Below, piece by piece: positions 50,329 to 62,662 of a stretch of 64,000 nucleotides of DNA. The stretch comes from Typha latifolia. Lineage: Eukaryota > Streptophyta > Magnoliopsida > Poales > Typhaceae. Numbering within the stretch: the stretch's first letter is position 1; each line of letters starts with the position of its first letter. The notes under the pieces are model-generated. The model was not told the origin of the DNA, searched no databases, and saw only the letters and a program-made list of their open reading frames with translations. Made by a program: the position numbers and the translations under genes. The DNA lies in assembly GCA_019914945.1 (NCBI GenBank), contig CM034106.1:9796001-9860000 (forward strand). The letters run 5' to 3'.

Positions 50329-50683
50329 GCAAGTACTGAAGGTTTGGTCTTCTCTACAATTTTTATCAGGACCATCATATCTGAATCACCTATTACGAAA
50401 TTATATTATTTAATAGCATCTAGTCTATAAATACAATGTTTCAAATTTGAGTATACCTGATTTTGACTATCTTAAACCTATATTGTTAAATTTCCTGGAA
50501 GAGTTATGCTATAGAACAAAAAACAAGAGTTATGCTATACTTATATAGATATCTCTTGTTACAATTCCACTGTCAGAAGAAAGACTAACCAAAGAAAGAA
50601 CCAAATCCTTGTCCTAATTTTTGTTGCTCTCATTCAGAGCTAGGCTGCATTGCATTTATATGCTGATAAATTTCATTACCATT

Positions 50684-51949
50684 TCACACTGTATGTAGTG
50701 AAAAATTGCAGAACACACAGCAATCCAATATTATTCTTCCTATAATGCTTCCTTCCTCCACCTTAATCCTCCTACTTCGCCTGTTCCAGAGATGAACAGC
50801 AAAGCTTTGTTTTCTAATCCAATTAAGCTTCATTGACAGCCACTGAGAATGTTTACCACCTTTGGGTCCCTGAAACAACCCACCTATCCTGCTCCAGTCC
50901 ACTGGATAGAATGCCACAGGCGGGAGTATACTGAATTCAAAACCCTGCCTTGATTCCACTCTCTCCACCACCCTGGACACAAGGTAAGGTCCATTGTGAC
51001 CCCACTTGCTCCCATCGAAGGTCGTTGCAAACTCTTCGATGAACTCTCGCAGGAGAGGATGCTTCTCGTCGAACACCATGACGGCGTTGTTCAACCGGCT
51101 CCAGTTCCCGGTTGCGGCGACAGCGGTCTGTGCTCCGATGGCATTCCTTAGACCATGGAAGCTTCTCATGATTATAACATCTGTGTCAATGTAGACACCA
51201 CCATACTTGTAAAGGAGCACTAGTCGTATCAAATTGGATAAATTCTGGCCGAGGGAGACGTCTCCGGGGTTGACTTCACCTCTTCGGAGCCGAGCGAACC
51301 AAGCTTGAGCAGGTGTGTTCTTAAGGAGATAGGCAAAGTCCGGGGCCAAAGCGGCAACCTTAAAGCCCCTATCTTTGAATGGTTTTAGCAATTGGGTGCC
51401 TTTGGGAGAATCCAATGTGCTGGAAACTATAAGCAAGCAGGCATTTTGATGGGATTTAAACAAGCTCTCCATCACAAATAACTCCCGGGGGCCGAAATCT
51501 TCCAAGGGGGAGAACCAAGTCATGAAGAACTGGATCGTGCAAGGTGAATTCGAGGGACTGGACCAATTCAAAAACTCCGAGGCTCTCGTGGAAAACCGTC
51601 GTGATGGAGAATTAGGACGCAGGAGCCTGGGAAGGACCTTGCTCCTCCTCCACCACTTTGCTACTCCCCTGGGAAGCGCAGAGGAGTTGGGAAGGAGATA
51701 CCCATCACTGGAATCTTGGACAAGGTGAGAACTTTGGTTGGATTTGGGGCTGGATAGTTGGGTTTCTTCTTGTAGGGAGAGTAAAGACGAGGTTTTGGGA
51801 AGTGGGTCTCGGAGAGGACGGCAGATGGCGTCGCCGGCGATGCAGAAGCCGAGGCCATTGCAAGCGAGGAAGAGGAAGAAGAAGGAGAAGGCCACAATGG
51901 AGGAGGGGATGGTTATGAGGAGGGAAAGAGGTCTCCTTGCCTTCGACAT
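50684..51949 (-). CDS. GT32-type alpha-1,4-glycosyltransferase, type II membrane protein
   Basis: A single-exon gene of 421 codons. Residues 10-32 form one hydrophobic anchor (SLLITIPSSIVAFSFFFLFL), followed by a Ser/Pro-rich stem, which is the layout of a Golgi type II glycosyltransferase. The sugar-binding DXD block is present as YKYGGVYIDTDVIIMRSF (D255, D257). This and the C-terminal QSFAVHLWNRRSRRIKVEEG match the Gly_transf_sug and alpha-1,4-glycosyltransferase domains seen in proteins annotated as lactosylceramide 4-alpha-galactosyltransferase-like. Plants have no lactosylceramide pathway of the animal kind, so the acceptor is unknown. The first ATG is used. It is convergent with epoxide hydrolase copy 1, with 355 bp between the stops. 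Confidence 0.9.
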   Translation of the reverse strand: MSKARRPLSLLITIPSSIVAFSFFFLFLACNGLGFCIAGDAICRPLRDPLPKTSSLLSLQEETQLSSPKSNQSSHLVQDSSDGYLLPNSSALPRGVAKWWRRSKVLPRLLRPNSPSRRFSTRASEFLNWSSPSNSPCTIQFFMTWFSPLEDFGPRELFVMESLFKSHQNACLLIVSSTLDSPKGTQLLKPFKDRGFKVAALAPDFAYLLKNTPAQAWFARLRRGEVNPGDVSLGQNLSNLIRLVLLYKYGGVYIDTDVIIMRSFHGLRNAIGAQTAVAATGNWSRLNNAVMVFDEKHPLLREFIEEFATTFDGSKWGHNGPYLVSRVVERVESRQGFEFSILPPVAFYPVDWSRIGGLFQGPKGGKHSQWLSMKLNWIRKQSFAVHLWNRRSRRIKVEEGSIIGRIILDCCVFCNFSLHTV

Positions 51950-51982
51950 TTGAGAGGAAGGAGAGGTTCCAATACTGCGAGT

Positions 51983-52006
51983 AGTAGTAGTAGTACTACT
52001 ACTACT
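51983..52006. repeat. Perfect 24-bp trinucleotide palindrome (AGT)4(ACT)4
   Basis: Four AGT units are followed directly by four ACT units, forming a perfect inverted repeat without a spacer, 34 bp upstream of the GT32 gene start codon and so probably within its leader. Another AGT unit precedes it. Confidence 0.95.
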
Positions 52007-55000
52007 ATTAGTAGAAGAGAACGAAAGATGCTTCTTTTCTCATCACCATTAGATTGTCGTTGACTTCTTGTGAGAAGAAAATAGAGTGATTTGAGTTTTT
52101 TGGGGAAGAAGGGAATGGTCAGGGGGGGAGTTCAAATGATCAATAATGGCGACGAGTTGTCAAGAGGAAATCTTTCCTGGGAGAGGAAAAGAAGCCAACC
52201 GAGTGAAGAGAGAGAAGGAAACATGAGCAGTTGCACGACGTGATCTTGGCTTGGCTGGTTTCCAAGCCAAAGCCCGCGCAGCACGTTAGAGTTATGCTGG
52301 TCCAGCCATGCAAAGAGACCCTCTATAGTCAAAATAACAATAATAATAATAATAATCTTAGAGAAAATTACAAATAACACCCCTTTTTGACTGTATTAAA
52401 AATAAAACCCTATTTTTTATTTAGAAATAAAAGGCCTCTACTTTAAAAAGAAAAAAAAAATCATAAGTAGATATAATTTAACCCGATCATTAGGTTAACA
52501 CTATCTACTTACCTTACTCTTCAAAGTCCCACGACACATAACAATGCCTAATAATTTACTTTATTATAATAAGGCTAGCTTTATTACAATATTGCTATCG
52601 AATAGCTAACAATCATAAGTAAAGTGGTGACATTTCCAACACACAGGAAAGTTGCCAACCCCAATGGTTGTTTCTTTTCTAAAAATAATTAAAAAAAAGA
52701 AGATTTTATTGCTACCACAATTATAAAAATAATTATGTTTAAACTTCAACCCAAGTACACCCTTAACTTATAATTTTACTAGCTAGTCGGCACTTCTGTT
52801 GGCTTCTCCATAAGCATGAAAGACATTAAAAATTTCATAATCTTAAGAAGCAAAGCATATGTCTTCCCAGGGACGAGGGTGGACTGTGCATGCCATTCAG
52901 AATATATTTTAGCACCATGCAGTTCGTTAGTAATAGGCCTTCCACGTCAGAAATCCTTCCCACACTGTGTGATAAGCAAGCATATAATGAGCTTTGATAC
53001 ACTTACTTAGACCACCTGCATATATAGAATCTCCGTTAGGATGTCGAGCACCCAAAGCTTAAGCATGCCTGATTAGACCCAGTAAAGGACCCATCCGTAT
53101 TGACCTTTATCTGTTTAGTTAGGCCTGTCAATGATTCTTTCAGAGCTACGTATAGTAAAGTAGAAGAAGATGATTGAGGTAGTGTTCTTATGAATACTAC
53201 TGATGTGATTCTGTGCGGTGGATTTAACTAATCATACAGACCAACCATGGATCCGTAGCACTACTCAAAAGGAAATGCATGAGCATCATGGTATGGAAAG
53301 TTCTTTTGATGAAGAGTTTATAGATTGATCATTGTATTAAATTTTAAAGATCGATTTAATTTGATACACAAAAAAATTGAGGAAAATAGAGTGCCAACTT
53401 TGGACACAAGTTGTTCACTTGGTTGAATACAGGCTAAAATATAATTTAAGTAAAGTATCAAATACATAATAAGCAGATATAAGCACTCTAAGCATAAGCA
53501 TAATTAGGGATAGAAGAGTAGGGTGATTGATAGTCTTAGAGACGAGCTTAATTCCCACTTGACTGTCTTTGGTAGTACCACTTAAGCAGTTTTGTCCCCT
53601 TCAACCCCCATGGCCTACCACCAAGGCCGTCTACATCAATAATATCCACTTACAATGTAACTATTATATGATTCACATTTTGTCTTTAAAAATTTTATAT
53701 TTTAATTTTTTTTATAATTTTTATTTAACACTATGATTTAAGTTAAACGGTACTAATAAAGAAATATTCTATTATAATATACTAAAATATTTTATAAAAT
53801 ATATAAATTATCTATGTCTTCTTCATCATATTCTTTTTCATCTTTCTCATCATTCTCATTCTCGCACATGCCCAAATTGAAAGTTTTGATTTTTAAATCA
53901 GAGTTGTTTGAGATGTTCGGCTCGCTCCATCTTCTCAGAGAAACCCAGGGTCGAAGTAAAGATAAGTAGAAGGGGAGAAGGACGGGGACGAAGAAGAAGA
54001 GGAGAAGAGAGAATACGAGGGAAGGTGGCGGAGACGAAGACGATGGGAGGGGTGGTTGGGAGAAAATGGTAGAGAGATAGGGAGCATAAGATGAGGCAGT
54101 GAGGGTATTTTAATAATTTAGTCTATGCTAGTTAGTCAAAATAATATTACGGTGTTAAATAAAAATTTAATGATAAAAAAAAAAATTAAACTATAAAATA
54201 CTAAAAGATAGGGCATGAATTACAAAACAGAGAGACTGCAGTGTCTAATTTATAAAATTCTCCAAAATAAACACGTAGGTGGAGTTAGATATCCTCACAC
54301 TTCCCAGACCATATAAATCCAAGATTGGTGGCAGAAGCATGCACTACCCAACAGGAGATCCTTTTGTCTGTAAACTCCATGACAGCCGTCCGATTTGTAC
54401 GATCGGTGGGCCCCCGGGGGCACCAATTCTGATGCCCCCCCTGCACCAGTGTAAGCGCTGCGGTGCACCTCCCTCCTCGTCGCATCGTACGGTCGGCACG
54501 CGCTCGCACCGAATCATCATGCCTTGGACCACCGCGTCAGAACCAACCAGATCGCACCGTCCGCCTTAAATCCAACGGCTCCAGATTATTCCCTTAAGCC
54601 AAATTTACCCCGACACCATCCCGCATTTCCAGCAAACGCGGTCCACCATATCTTAAAGCCGAGCCGAGCCGAGCCGAGGGGCCAACGTGGTGGGGAACGG
54701 TGAGTTGGGTCACCGGAATTTAGGCGCCTCGTTGGCAACGGCATCGGGAGTAGTAACTCCGCACCTGGTGATGCCACGCGGATGGCAAGATTGATTGGGG
54801 CTTTCACTGTTCTCTGGTGCCACGTGGTCGGCGTGAGGGAAAGCAGCATAGTTAGGATGGCTAGTTACCACGTTGGTGTGTTGTACCGAATCATCTTTGG
54901 CGTGGAGTAGATGAGACTTTTTTGAGTTCGATGATATTTATCTAATTCTTGTAAGAAGATTAAAATTTTTACGTCGTGAATCACGATGTAAATATTCAAA

Positions 55001-55771
55001 GCTTGGTTGAGACGTTTAATTTAACTGCAATCAATTCAAGTTTGACAAATCTAACCTTCGCACAATCTTTATTTTTTTTAATATATAATAAGCTCATAGT
55101 GTTTTAATAAATAGACTAGATTTTTCTGATATATAATCGGTTGTATAATTAGGTTACCGGACTAGGTCTTCTAAGAAACGGAACGGATTATAATAACGTT
55201 TATAAGAGATTGCGCTCATGCTCATGACCTTTGTCTTAAATCGGTAAGATTCAACTGTAATGACAATGAATCAAGATGGATTGCCTCATCATCAGTTTGA
55301 CTCGAGTCAAAATAGGCTCGACTCCTTGCAGAATGGATATAATTCTATTCAAAACAACCATATTACTTCTGTATCAAGATTAGAGATCACTTGTATTACA
55401 TATGGACATCACCTAGATTAGTCTCAAACATCCATAGACATTATTATTTCTGTATCAAGTTTTAGACCATTTCTCCCCTGTAATACTACTTATAAATAGC
55501 TTCTTTGAACTTGGATTCAGATGTTTTAAGACCATGGAACAGGAGCAATCAACATTTGAAGGAAAGATGTGCATAATTACAGTTCTTAGTTTTCTCCAAG
55601 AAACAAACTCAGGAAACATTACGGCAAATGTTTTTTCTTTCTTCAATCACAGAAAGATGGCTTTCAATATATATCTCAAGTATCTAATAATGTGCATTGC
55701 TTAATACCTCTTTCTCAACCAACTACATATGAAAGGTTTCATTCACCACAAACAACACTCAAGTCCTTATC
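52007..55771. other. 3.7-kb spacer between GT32 gene and epoxide hydrolase copy 2
   Basis: It includes an AAT microsatellite at 52338-52357 and AT-rich DNA up to 54250. A GC-rich block at 54390-54840 contains gagccgagccgagccgag at 54660. Open frames of 60-96 codons in the block overlap on both strands and show no family motif. From about 55440 it is probably 3' UTR of epoxide hydrolase copy 2. Confidence 0.5.
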
Positions 55772-57634
55772 CTATGCTACTACAGAGTGGTTCTTCAGAA
55801 AGGTGAGAATAAGCTGGTTCACCTGATCAGGGGACTGCTCCTGAACAAAATGAGATCCTTCTGGCATGTAGATGATCTCAAGATCAGGGACAAATTTCTT
55901 CACCGTTCCACTCCTTATATAGTCCTCCATGCCAGGAATCTTGAAGACATAATCTTTTTCTCCCATGATCAGCAGTGCAGGAACTCCAACTTTTGGATCA
56001 GCTATGTTTTGAAAGTTCGGCAATACCCTATCCAAGAACACACGTAACCAGATTGACTCAGAAAGTTGATGAGAACTAACAGGGTACTTATTCAAGCTCT
56101 TACAAATTACCTATATGGCATCTGTAGTGGATATCGGAACCCAGATTTCTCGTAAAGAGCTGCATAAGCAGCAAGATCCTCATCAGTGAACCACTCAGGC
56201 AAAGGTGTCGATGAATCAGCTAGGTCCATGATCTCCTGACCCTCCTCAGCTATTGGAATTTCACTTCTAGAGAAGAGAACATAGATGGTGCGCACGACTC
56301 TCTTGACGTCGAACCTGCCAAAGTCAGCCTCTGCTCTCCCTGGCTCCTATGGAAGAACAAAAGATCATAGTAGACAATTGGATGCCAAAAATATGTAGAA
56401 GTTCTGTTGCATCTGAATCAAGTATTACCCGCCACCTCGATATGTAGAACCCTTCTGGTAGCGACCCAAGGGAGAAGGAAGTTGGAGAGAAAGGTATACC
56501 CAAAGTTATGACACCACACACACGATCTGGGTGACAGATAGCAAATCCATATGCTGGCATGGCTCCAAAATCTTTTCCTACTAAGAATGCCTTTCAACCA
56601 AGTGAAATGATCAATAAAGAAGATGTCATCAGCTAGTAATCAAAGAATTTTGTATAGAAATATTGGTTAAAATTGCAAAAAGTTGCTCTTCTGGAGGCTG
56701 ATAAAGATAGAATTGAAATGACCACCGTTGGTCTTATTTATGTTGAATTTGCTGAATGCAACCAAGTTCTTAAAATAAAAGGTCAAATAGCTTATGAGAG
56801 ATGAAACTAAAATGCAACTGAAATAAATTCTATTCCACCTTGTTCTTTGAGATGGAATAGAATCGATATTGATCATAATTCTTTACTCAAGTGGTTGATT
56901 TAAGCTTTTGGTCAGTTATGAAACATGAAAGTAGGCAAAGTTTCAGCTTTTGGCGGATCCTAAAATTTAGAATTCATGAATAAAGCTAATAAAATCTCAG
57001 AAAATTTCCGACCAAAAATCAACAAACTAGGTCGATTTTAGCAAGCAAATCAGTACCGAGTTCCACCAACCAGATGTCCAAATTGACCCTAATGAACTTT
57101 TTAGCAAAGAAACAAGCACGAAGATGATACCAACGCCCAATGACCCAATAACCCAATAACCCAGTTGAGTTCTACTGCTACCATCCATTTTGTCTAAAAG
57201 ACCAGTACCCGGGTTAAAAGATTTAGAATACAGGTAAAAACGAAGGCAGTAAAATTGACACCTTTGATATCGAAAGAGCATCAAGAATGCCAAGGAGATC
57301 AGCAACAAGATCCTCCCCAGATGCCTTCTCCGGTTCCGGCGGCTGGTCGGAGAGGCCGTAGCCTCGGAAATCGGGGGCGACTGCTCGGAATCCAGCACCG
57401 GCGACGGCAATCATTTGATGCCTCCATGAGTACCAAATCTCTGGAAACCCATGGAGGAACACCACGGTGCCCAATTCCCCTAAATCCACCCACACAAACA
57501 AATAAGTCTTCCGTACTGCTGAGAAGAAAGAGCTAGGAAAAAAAGAAAAAAGGAGACTGACCTTTTCCGGTGTGGGCTATGTGGAGGTTGAGACCTCTGA
57601 TTTGGAGGTAACTGTGCTCAATCTTCTGCTCCAT
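55772..57634 (-). CDS. Soluble epoxide hydrolase, alpha/beta-hydrolase fold, copy 2
   Basis: A paralogue of the gene at 49034-50328, in the opposite orientation. Five exons (57562-57634, 57262-57479, 56429-56590, 56111-56346, 55772-56027) join in phase to 314 residues. Motifs: VVFLHGFPEIWYSWRHQM, nucleophile elbow VGKDFGAMPAY (D104), LPEGFYISRWR, the lid segment YAALYEKSGFRYPLQMPYR, ALLIMGEKDYVF (D255) and PEGSHFVQEQSP (H289), so the catalytic triad is complete. Exons 1, 2 and 4 have exactly the same lengths as in copy 1 (73, 218 and 236 bp). All introns here are GT-AG. Intron 2 is longer (671 bp against 95 bp in copy 1). Likely cytosolic or peroxisomal, but no targeting signal is clear. Confidence 0.93.
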
Positions 57635-58295
57635 TAGCTTCACTCTTGCTCTCTGTTTCTCTCTCCTGTGGAGGTTTGGAGTAAGAAGAGATTAAATATA
57701 GATGAATTTTTTTAATTTTATTTTAAACCATTGCAGGCCACATGATTTCTCTTGGTTGTTGATGACATTTGATATTTAAAGGGTTTTAGGAAGGTAATAT
57801 GTGTTTGTTTATGACTAGCAACCATCAATTAGGAAGAATTTAGATTAAACTATTGCATATTTCCATTTGCATTCTCTCGTTTTTTTTTTAATAAAAATAT
57901 CAAATGACCTTAATTTTTCTTTAAAATAAGAGTAAAATTATGAATCGTATGACACTAATAAATTTTTTAATAAAAAAATATAACGGATAACTATGGGAAA
58001 AAATATTTTAAAAAGAAATTTATAGCTAAGGAGGTTAGATTATTCAACAAAAGTCATGGTATAAAATTTTAATAAAATGGAAAGAATGGAAAGCTTTAAT
58101 AAAATTGTAATCAGGAGCACAGGGATGCCTATCAAATTAGATTTCTTTGATGTAATAATATTAAGAAGAGAAAGACTGTTAGATTTGTCTAGTAATAAAC
58201 TCAGACAAAATTCGATATAAATTTTGACTAAAGAAACATGAGAGAATCTTGCATTGTAAAGTGGGGACTCCTATAACAGACCAAGTGAGTCAGTG
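57635..58295. other. Spacer between epoxide hydrolase copy 2 and transporter gene
   Basis: AT-rich promoter sequence of the epoxide hydrolase near 57650-57700, then presumed transporter 3' UTR from about 58100. No coding sequence is seen. Confidence 0.5.
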
Positions 58296-60240
58296 TCATT
58301 CCTCTCTGAGCAGAAGCTGCACATCTCCAAGCTGCACTTCACCTCCTTGCTCTTCCATTCTTCTCTGAAACAGCATCTCAATCTGCTCCAAAGATTTCCC
58401 TTTGGTTTCAGGAACAAACTTGTACACAAACACCACAGAGAGAGCAGAGATAGCAGAGAAAATATAGAAGGTGCCTGCTACTGAGATCCTATGTGACACA
58501 GACAAGAAGGACATTGCAACTATGCCACTGCTCACTCTATTCCCCACTGCTCCAAGTGCAGAAGCCTGAGCTCTTAATCTCAGAGGAAATATTTCAGATG
58601 TCAGCACCCAGCAAATCGGGCCAATTCCGATCGAAAAGAAGGCGACGTTACCGCAGACAGCCCAAATCGCCAGCCGAATTCCAACTCCTGGTGGAACCAA
58701 TCCTGATCCATGTTGGTGAGTAAGTGCAATGCCAAGAAGAAACAAGCATGCAGTCATCCCAATTGTGCTAACATACAGCAGTGGCTTCCTACCAATCCTA
58801 TCTATCAGCAAGATTGCAACCAGGATGAACACAGTCTTGGTAAATCCAACAGCAACAGTTGCGGCGAGGATCTTCTTATCAGATTCGATCCCTGCATCGC
58901 GAAATATCGCCGGGCTATAATAGACGGTGGCGTCGATGCCAGTGATTTGTTGAAAGCATTGGATGCCACATCCAGTGATCAGCATCCGGCACAGCGAAGG
59001 GGAAGGATTGAAGAGCTCTCTCCACACTGCCTTCTCCTCACTCTTTGCAGCATTTGCAACACCAGCAGCTTCCTTTATCTCAGACAACTTCTCTTCCGCC
59101 TCCACCTCGCTCTCATTGATCTTTAACAGCACGGAACGCGCGTCTTTGACGCGCTTCTGCATTACCAGCCACCTCGGAGATTCGGGTATAACAAACAGTG
59201 CAAAGGCAATGAAGATGGAGGGAAGAATTCCTGCACCTAGCATTATCCTCCAGTTGATATGCTCAGGAAGGCCTGAGAAAGCGTAGTTGGAGATGTAACC
59301 AAGGAGGATTCCAAGATTGATGAAGATCTCAGGGAATGATGTGAGAGATCCCCGGGCGACGGCAGGGGATATTTCCGCGATGTAGACAGGGGCGATCATG
59401 ACCCCGAATCCGATACCGACACCGGCTAATAGTCTGCCGACAATTAGTGCAAGGAAAGAAGGAGCGAAAGCCATGATAGCAGCACCAGTCTGGAAGACAA
59501 TGGCAGCTAAGCCCATGGTCCATTTCCTGCCGATGGCGTCCGAGGTCCTTCCGCCGGCTAAACTACCTAAAAGAGAGACGATGCTCAAGCAGCCGACCAG
59601 TACTTCTTCTTGCACTTCGGTTATGCCAAGATCCTTCTGAATGAAGAGAATAGCTCCACTCATCACACCTATGTCTGCAGAAGAGAAGGCAATTCTTCAT
59701 ACGACCTTGTCTATGCTTACACTTCATGATCACAGAACGTCGATCAAATAATAAATTTTACCCAAAAATTAGCAAGAAAGTTACTTTCCTGAATCCTTCT
59801 GAGGGTTAGAGAAAAAGCCGTCTTTTTAATTTTATTCAGGATGATCAGTATATCAGCAACCCTCCTTATTCAGGACCATCTTTATCTATTATCACATTTT
59901 CTTATTTTTAGATAAAAAAGAATCAAATCTTGGGAGCCTTTTTAAAAGTACAAGAATTAATCCTTCGATATACAAACTAACTATTATTGTGACGATAAGG
60001 ATGAAATAAAGCTTTACCATATCCGAGAAGGACGGAATTAAGCGAAGCAAAGACGGCGCAGGCATAGACATACTTCTTGCTATCACTCTTCCTTCCCCAC
60101 CTCCACCCCAAGGCTTCTCCTTCCCCTTTCTCCGCCTCCTGCTCCTCTTCCTCGCCTTCGACCCTCCGATACTTGACATGGCCACCAAGCGCCGGAGATT
60201 TCGACTCGTTTCTGATAGCTTCGATATCGAACAAACCCAT
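58296..60240 (-). CDS. Polyol/monosaccharide proton symporter (PLT/PMT type, major facilitator superfamily)
   Basis: A membrane transporter of the sugar porter family that couples proton flow to uptake of polyols, cyclitols or hexoses. Exon 1 (60018-60240) encodes 74 residues with an acidic cytosolic N-terminus ending in the first helix (ACAVFASLNSVLLGYDIGVM across the junction). Exon 2 (58296-59674) encodes the rest, giving 533 residues. Family signatures are all present: GRKWTM in loop 2-3, PVYIAEISPAVARGSL, PESPRWLVMQKR, CFQQITGIDATVYYSP, DRIGRKPLL, and PETKGKSLEQIE at the end of helix 12. The two-exon layout and long central loop fit the plant PLT group. Substrate cannot be read from sequence. 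A decayed copy lies directly upstream. Confidence 0.94.
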
Positions 60241-60762
60241 GTCCCGGTTTCTCTATATCGGTGATGGGGGGAGGCGAGAAAGAGAGGAATTTGGCGTGGG
60301 AATAAGGAGTGGACTTCCATTTGGATCTAAAGTCTAAACTGGTAAGAAGAATAAAAAAATACGCACAAGAGGGGGATAAATTAAAGGATCGGAGTGGGTT
60401 CTTATCGGAGATGCCGCCCCTGGAACTCTTCTATGCTTTCTTTAATCGGGAACGAGAGCGACGACTTCCGGCTTTGTAGGAGGAGAGGGAAAAGAGAGCG
60501 CAAACAAAGTTTGACTTGAAATGGTTTGATGTATTCAGAAACAAATCACTTGGAAGGGAAAAAATTTCTTTTTCCAGGTAGTGGGCGTTTACTTTGATGT
60601 TTCTGTTAATACTGCGATCATTGATCCATCATCTAAGCTGAAAAGTATTTTGAAACACCATTGTAGTCATTTTTCTTTCTCTTGTGAAAAGAGTATTGGG
60701 TTACATAACAAGGTGGATCAGTCAGCACAAATAGTGGATTTTCGTCGGATGGCAATGCTCCA

Positions 60763-61801
60763 TAACTCCTCTTTGGCATCTCAATCTGCTCCAAAGTTTT
60801 CCATTTGGTTTCAGGAACGCAGATGTCCACAAGATACTACAGAGAGAGCTAAGACTGCAGAAAAACACAAAGAAGATCATTGAGACACAGATAGGAAGGA
60901 CATGGAGGACCAGGCTCGCTGCTCACTCCGCCTCCTACCTGGCCAAGTACTGAGGCCTGAGCTCGTAATCTGAGAGGAAATATCTCAGAAGAGAGAACCC
61001 AACGTATTGGTCCTATTCGCACTGAAAAGGATGCTACATTTTCCCACAGACTGCCCAAATTGCTAGAGAAATCAGTCGCAATCCATTATCCATGCTGCTG
61101 CAACGTAACAGCAATGCCCAAAACAGACAAACATATCGTCATTCCAATCGTGCTAATATATAGAAGTGGCTTTCTTCTAACTCTATTAATGAGAAATAGT
61201 GCAGCCAAGATAAACATAGTCTTGGTAAAGACAACAGCTACAGTTGCGGCAAGGATCTCCTTATCCATCTTGATCCCACATTGCTAAAATATCATTGGGC
61301 TATAATAAACAATGGCATCAATACCAGTGCATCTGTTGGAAGATTTGAATGCCACAGCCAGCCAACAACAGCCGACGCACTGGAGGAGAAGGATTCAGGA
61401 GCTCCTTCCAAACAGAGGTTTCCTCGGACTTTTTCGCTGCATTTAAAATGCCAGCAGCTTCTTCTATCTCCATCGACTTCTCATCCTCGGCTTCCTCATT
61501 CTCGGTTATCAATAACTAAATTGCCTATGCCTCTTCAACTCTCTTCTGCATCACCAGCCACCTGGGGATTCTAGGATGACAAATATCGTGAATCCAATAA
61601 AGAAAGAACGGAAGATACTCACACCTAGCAATATCCTCCAGTTCATATGCTTTGAGAGGCCTGAGAAAGCATACTTCGAGATGTAGCCAAGAAGTATCCC
61701 AAGCTTTATGCATATCTCAGGAAGGAATGTAAGAGTTTCCCCTGGCAGTGGCAGAGGATATCTCTACAATGCAGACTGCTGATACCATGGCACCGAAAAA
61801 G
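60763..61801 (-). pseudogene. Decayed tandem copy of the polyol transporter
   Basis: Minus-strand fragments match the neighbouring transporter exon 2 in the same order: a trace of ISPAVARGSLTSFPEI near 61720-61800, IPRWLVMQKRVEEA (61560), KELLNPSPPVRRLLLAGCGI (61370), KEILAATVAVVFTKTMFILA (61240), RRKPLLYISTIGMT (61160), IGPIRWVLSSEIFPLRLRAQ (60980) and PETKWKTLEQIEM (60780). They are separated by frameshifts and stops. The GRKP signature has become RVRRKP and ESPRWL has become IPRWL. Exon 1 and the region for helices 1-4 are absent. This is a truncated, non-functional duplicate. Confidence 0.9.
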
Positions 61802-62660
61802 ATGCAGCATTCCTATACACAACAAACTATACAAACTCCGAATGCTTCAAAATAATTCCAGGACGACAAAGGGAAAAGAGACTCAAGAATAATAATGATA
61901 GATCCACCGACCACTTTGTAGGATTACTGATGTAATAATTACCAATAATTGGCTGCGTTTACAACAATAAAGAAATTGTAATTCCATCCATCTCCAGCTC
62001 GTATTTTTATATTCAGCTTAAAAATCAACAGTAAATACTATACAACACATCTCTATATTTTTTTGTTCAAAAGCAAAACAAGATTACATTTTAAAGTAGT
62101 AGCACAGAGAGTGACTAATGAGTAAGTAGCACACTGCTTAGAAGATTGAGATGGTTCCTATCCGAGGTGGAACTTTAAGCTGCAGTAGTTAACACAGAAC
62201 ACAATCAAGTCTTAAAAATAACCTACTTGGAAAATTTTCAGTTACCTTTATCTCAAGACATTAATTCACTTTAAATGAATGAACCATATATATAAGATCC
62301 ACCAATTTGAACAAGTGGTTTCAATGTCAGGCAAAATATAGGATCAACTACGCCAGGAAGAAAGAAACAAAATGAATACTTCCCCCCTGCTTCGCTTCCC
62401 CCTCGGGGATAAGGAAAGTGGAACGTCAGAGTTTACCTCCAAATACCATATTTCACCTCATTTCATATCCTTCCACTGGACAATCATGATCTAGAGTAAT
62501 GCTCCCTGTAAAAGTTTAGACACATCTGGTGACCAAATGTACACAAAGACTAGTTTAGCTTTGCATTTCCTATAACTCAACTGATTACAAGAGAGACAGA
62601 ATTCATTGTTAGTCCATTCAGAAATGAATGTATAGTTAATAACATAAAGAATCAACTTAC
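61802..62660. other. Spacer left of a possible gene at the right edge
   Basis: AT-rich sequence without a recognisable gene. The part from about 62400 might belong to the 3' end of the minus-strand gene suggested by exon-like pieces at 62663-63775. Confidence 0.4.
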
Positions 62661-62662
62661 AT

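Noticed and set aside
54279..54849. Several 60-96 codon open frames
   Set aside because: All lie in a GC-rich block where stop codons are rare by chance, overlap on both strands and match no recognised family.
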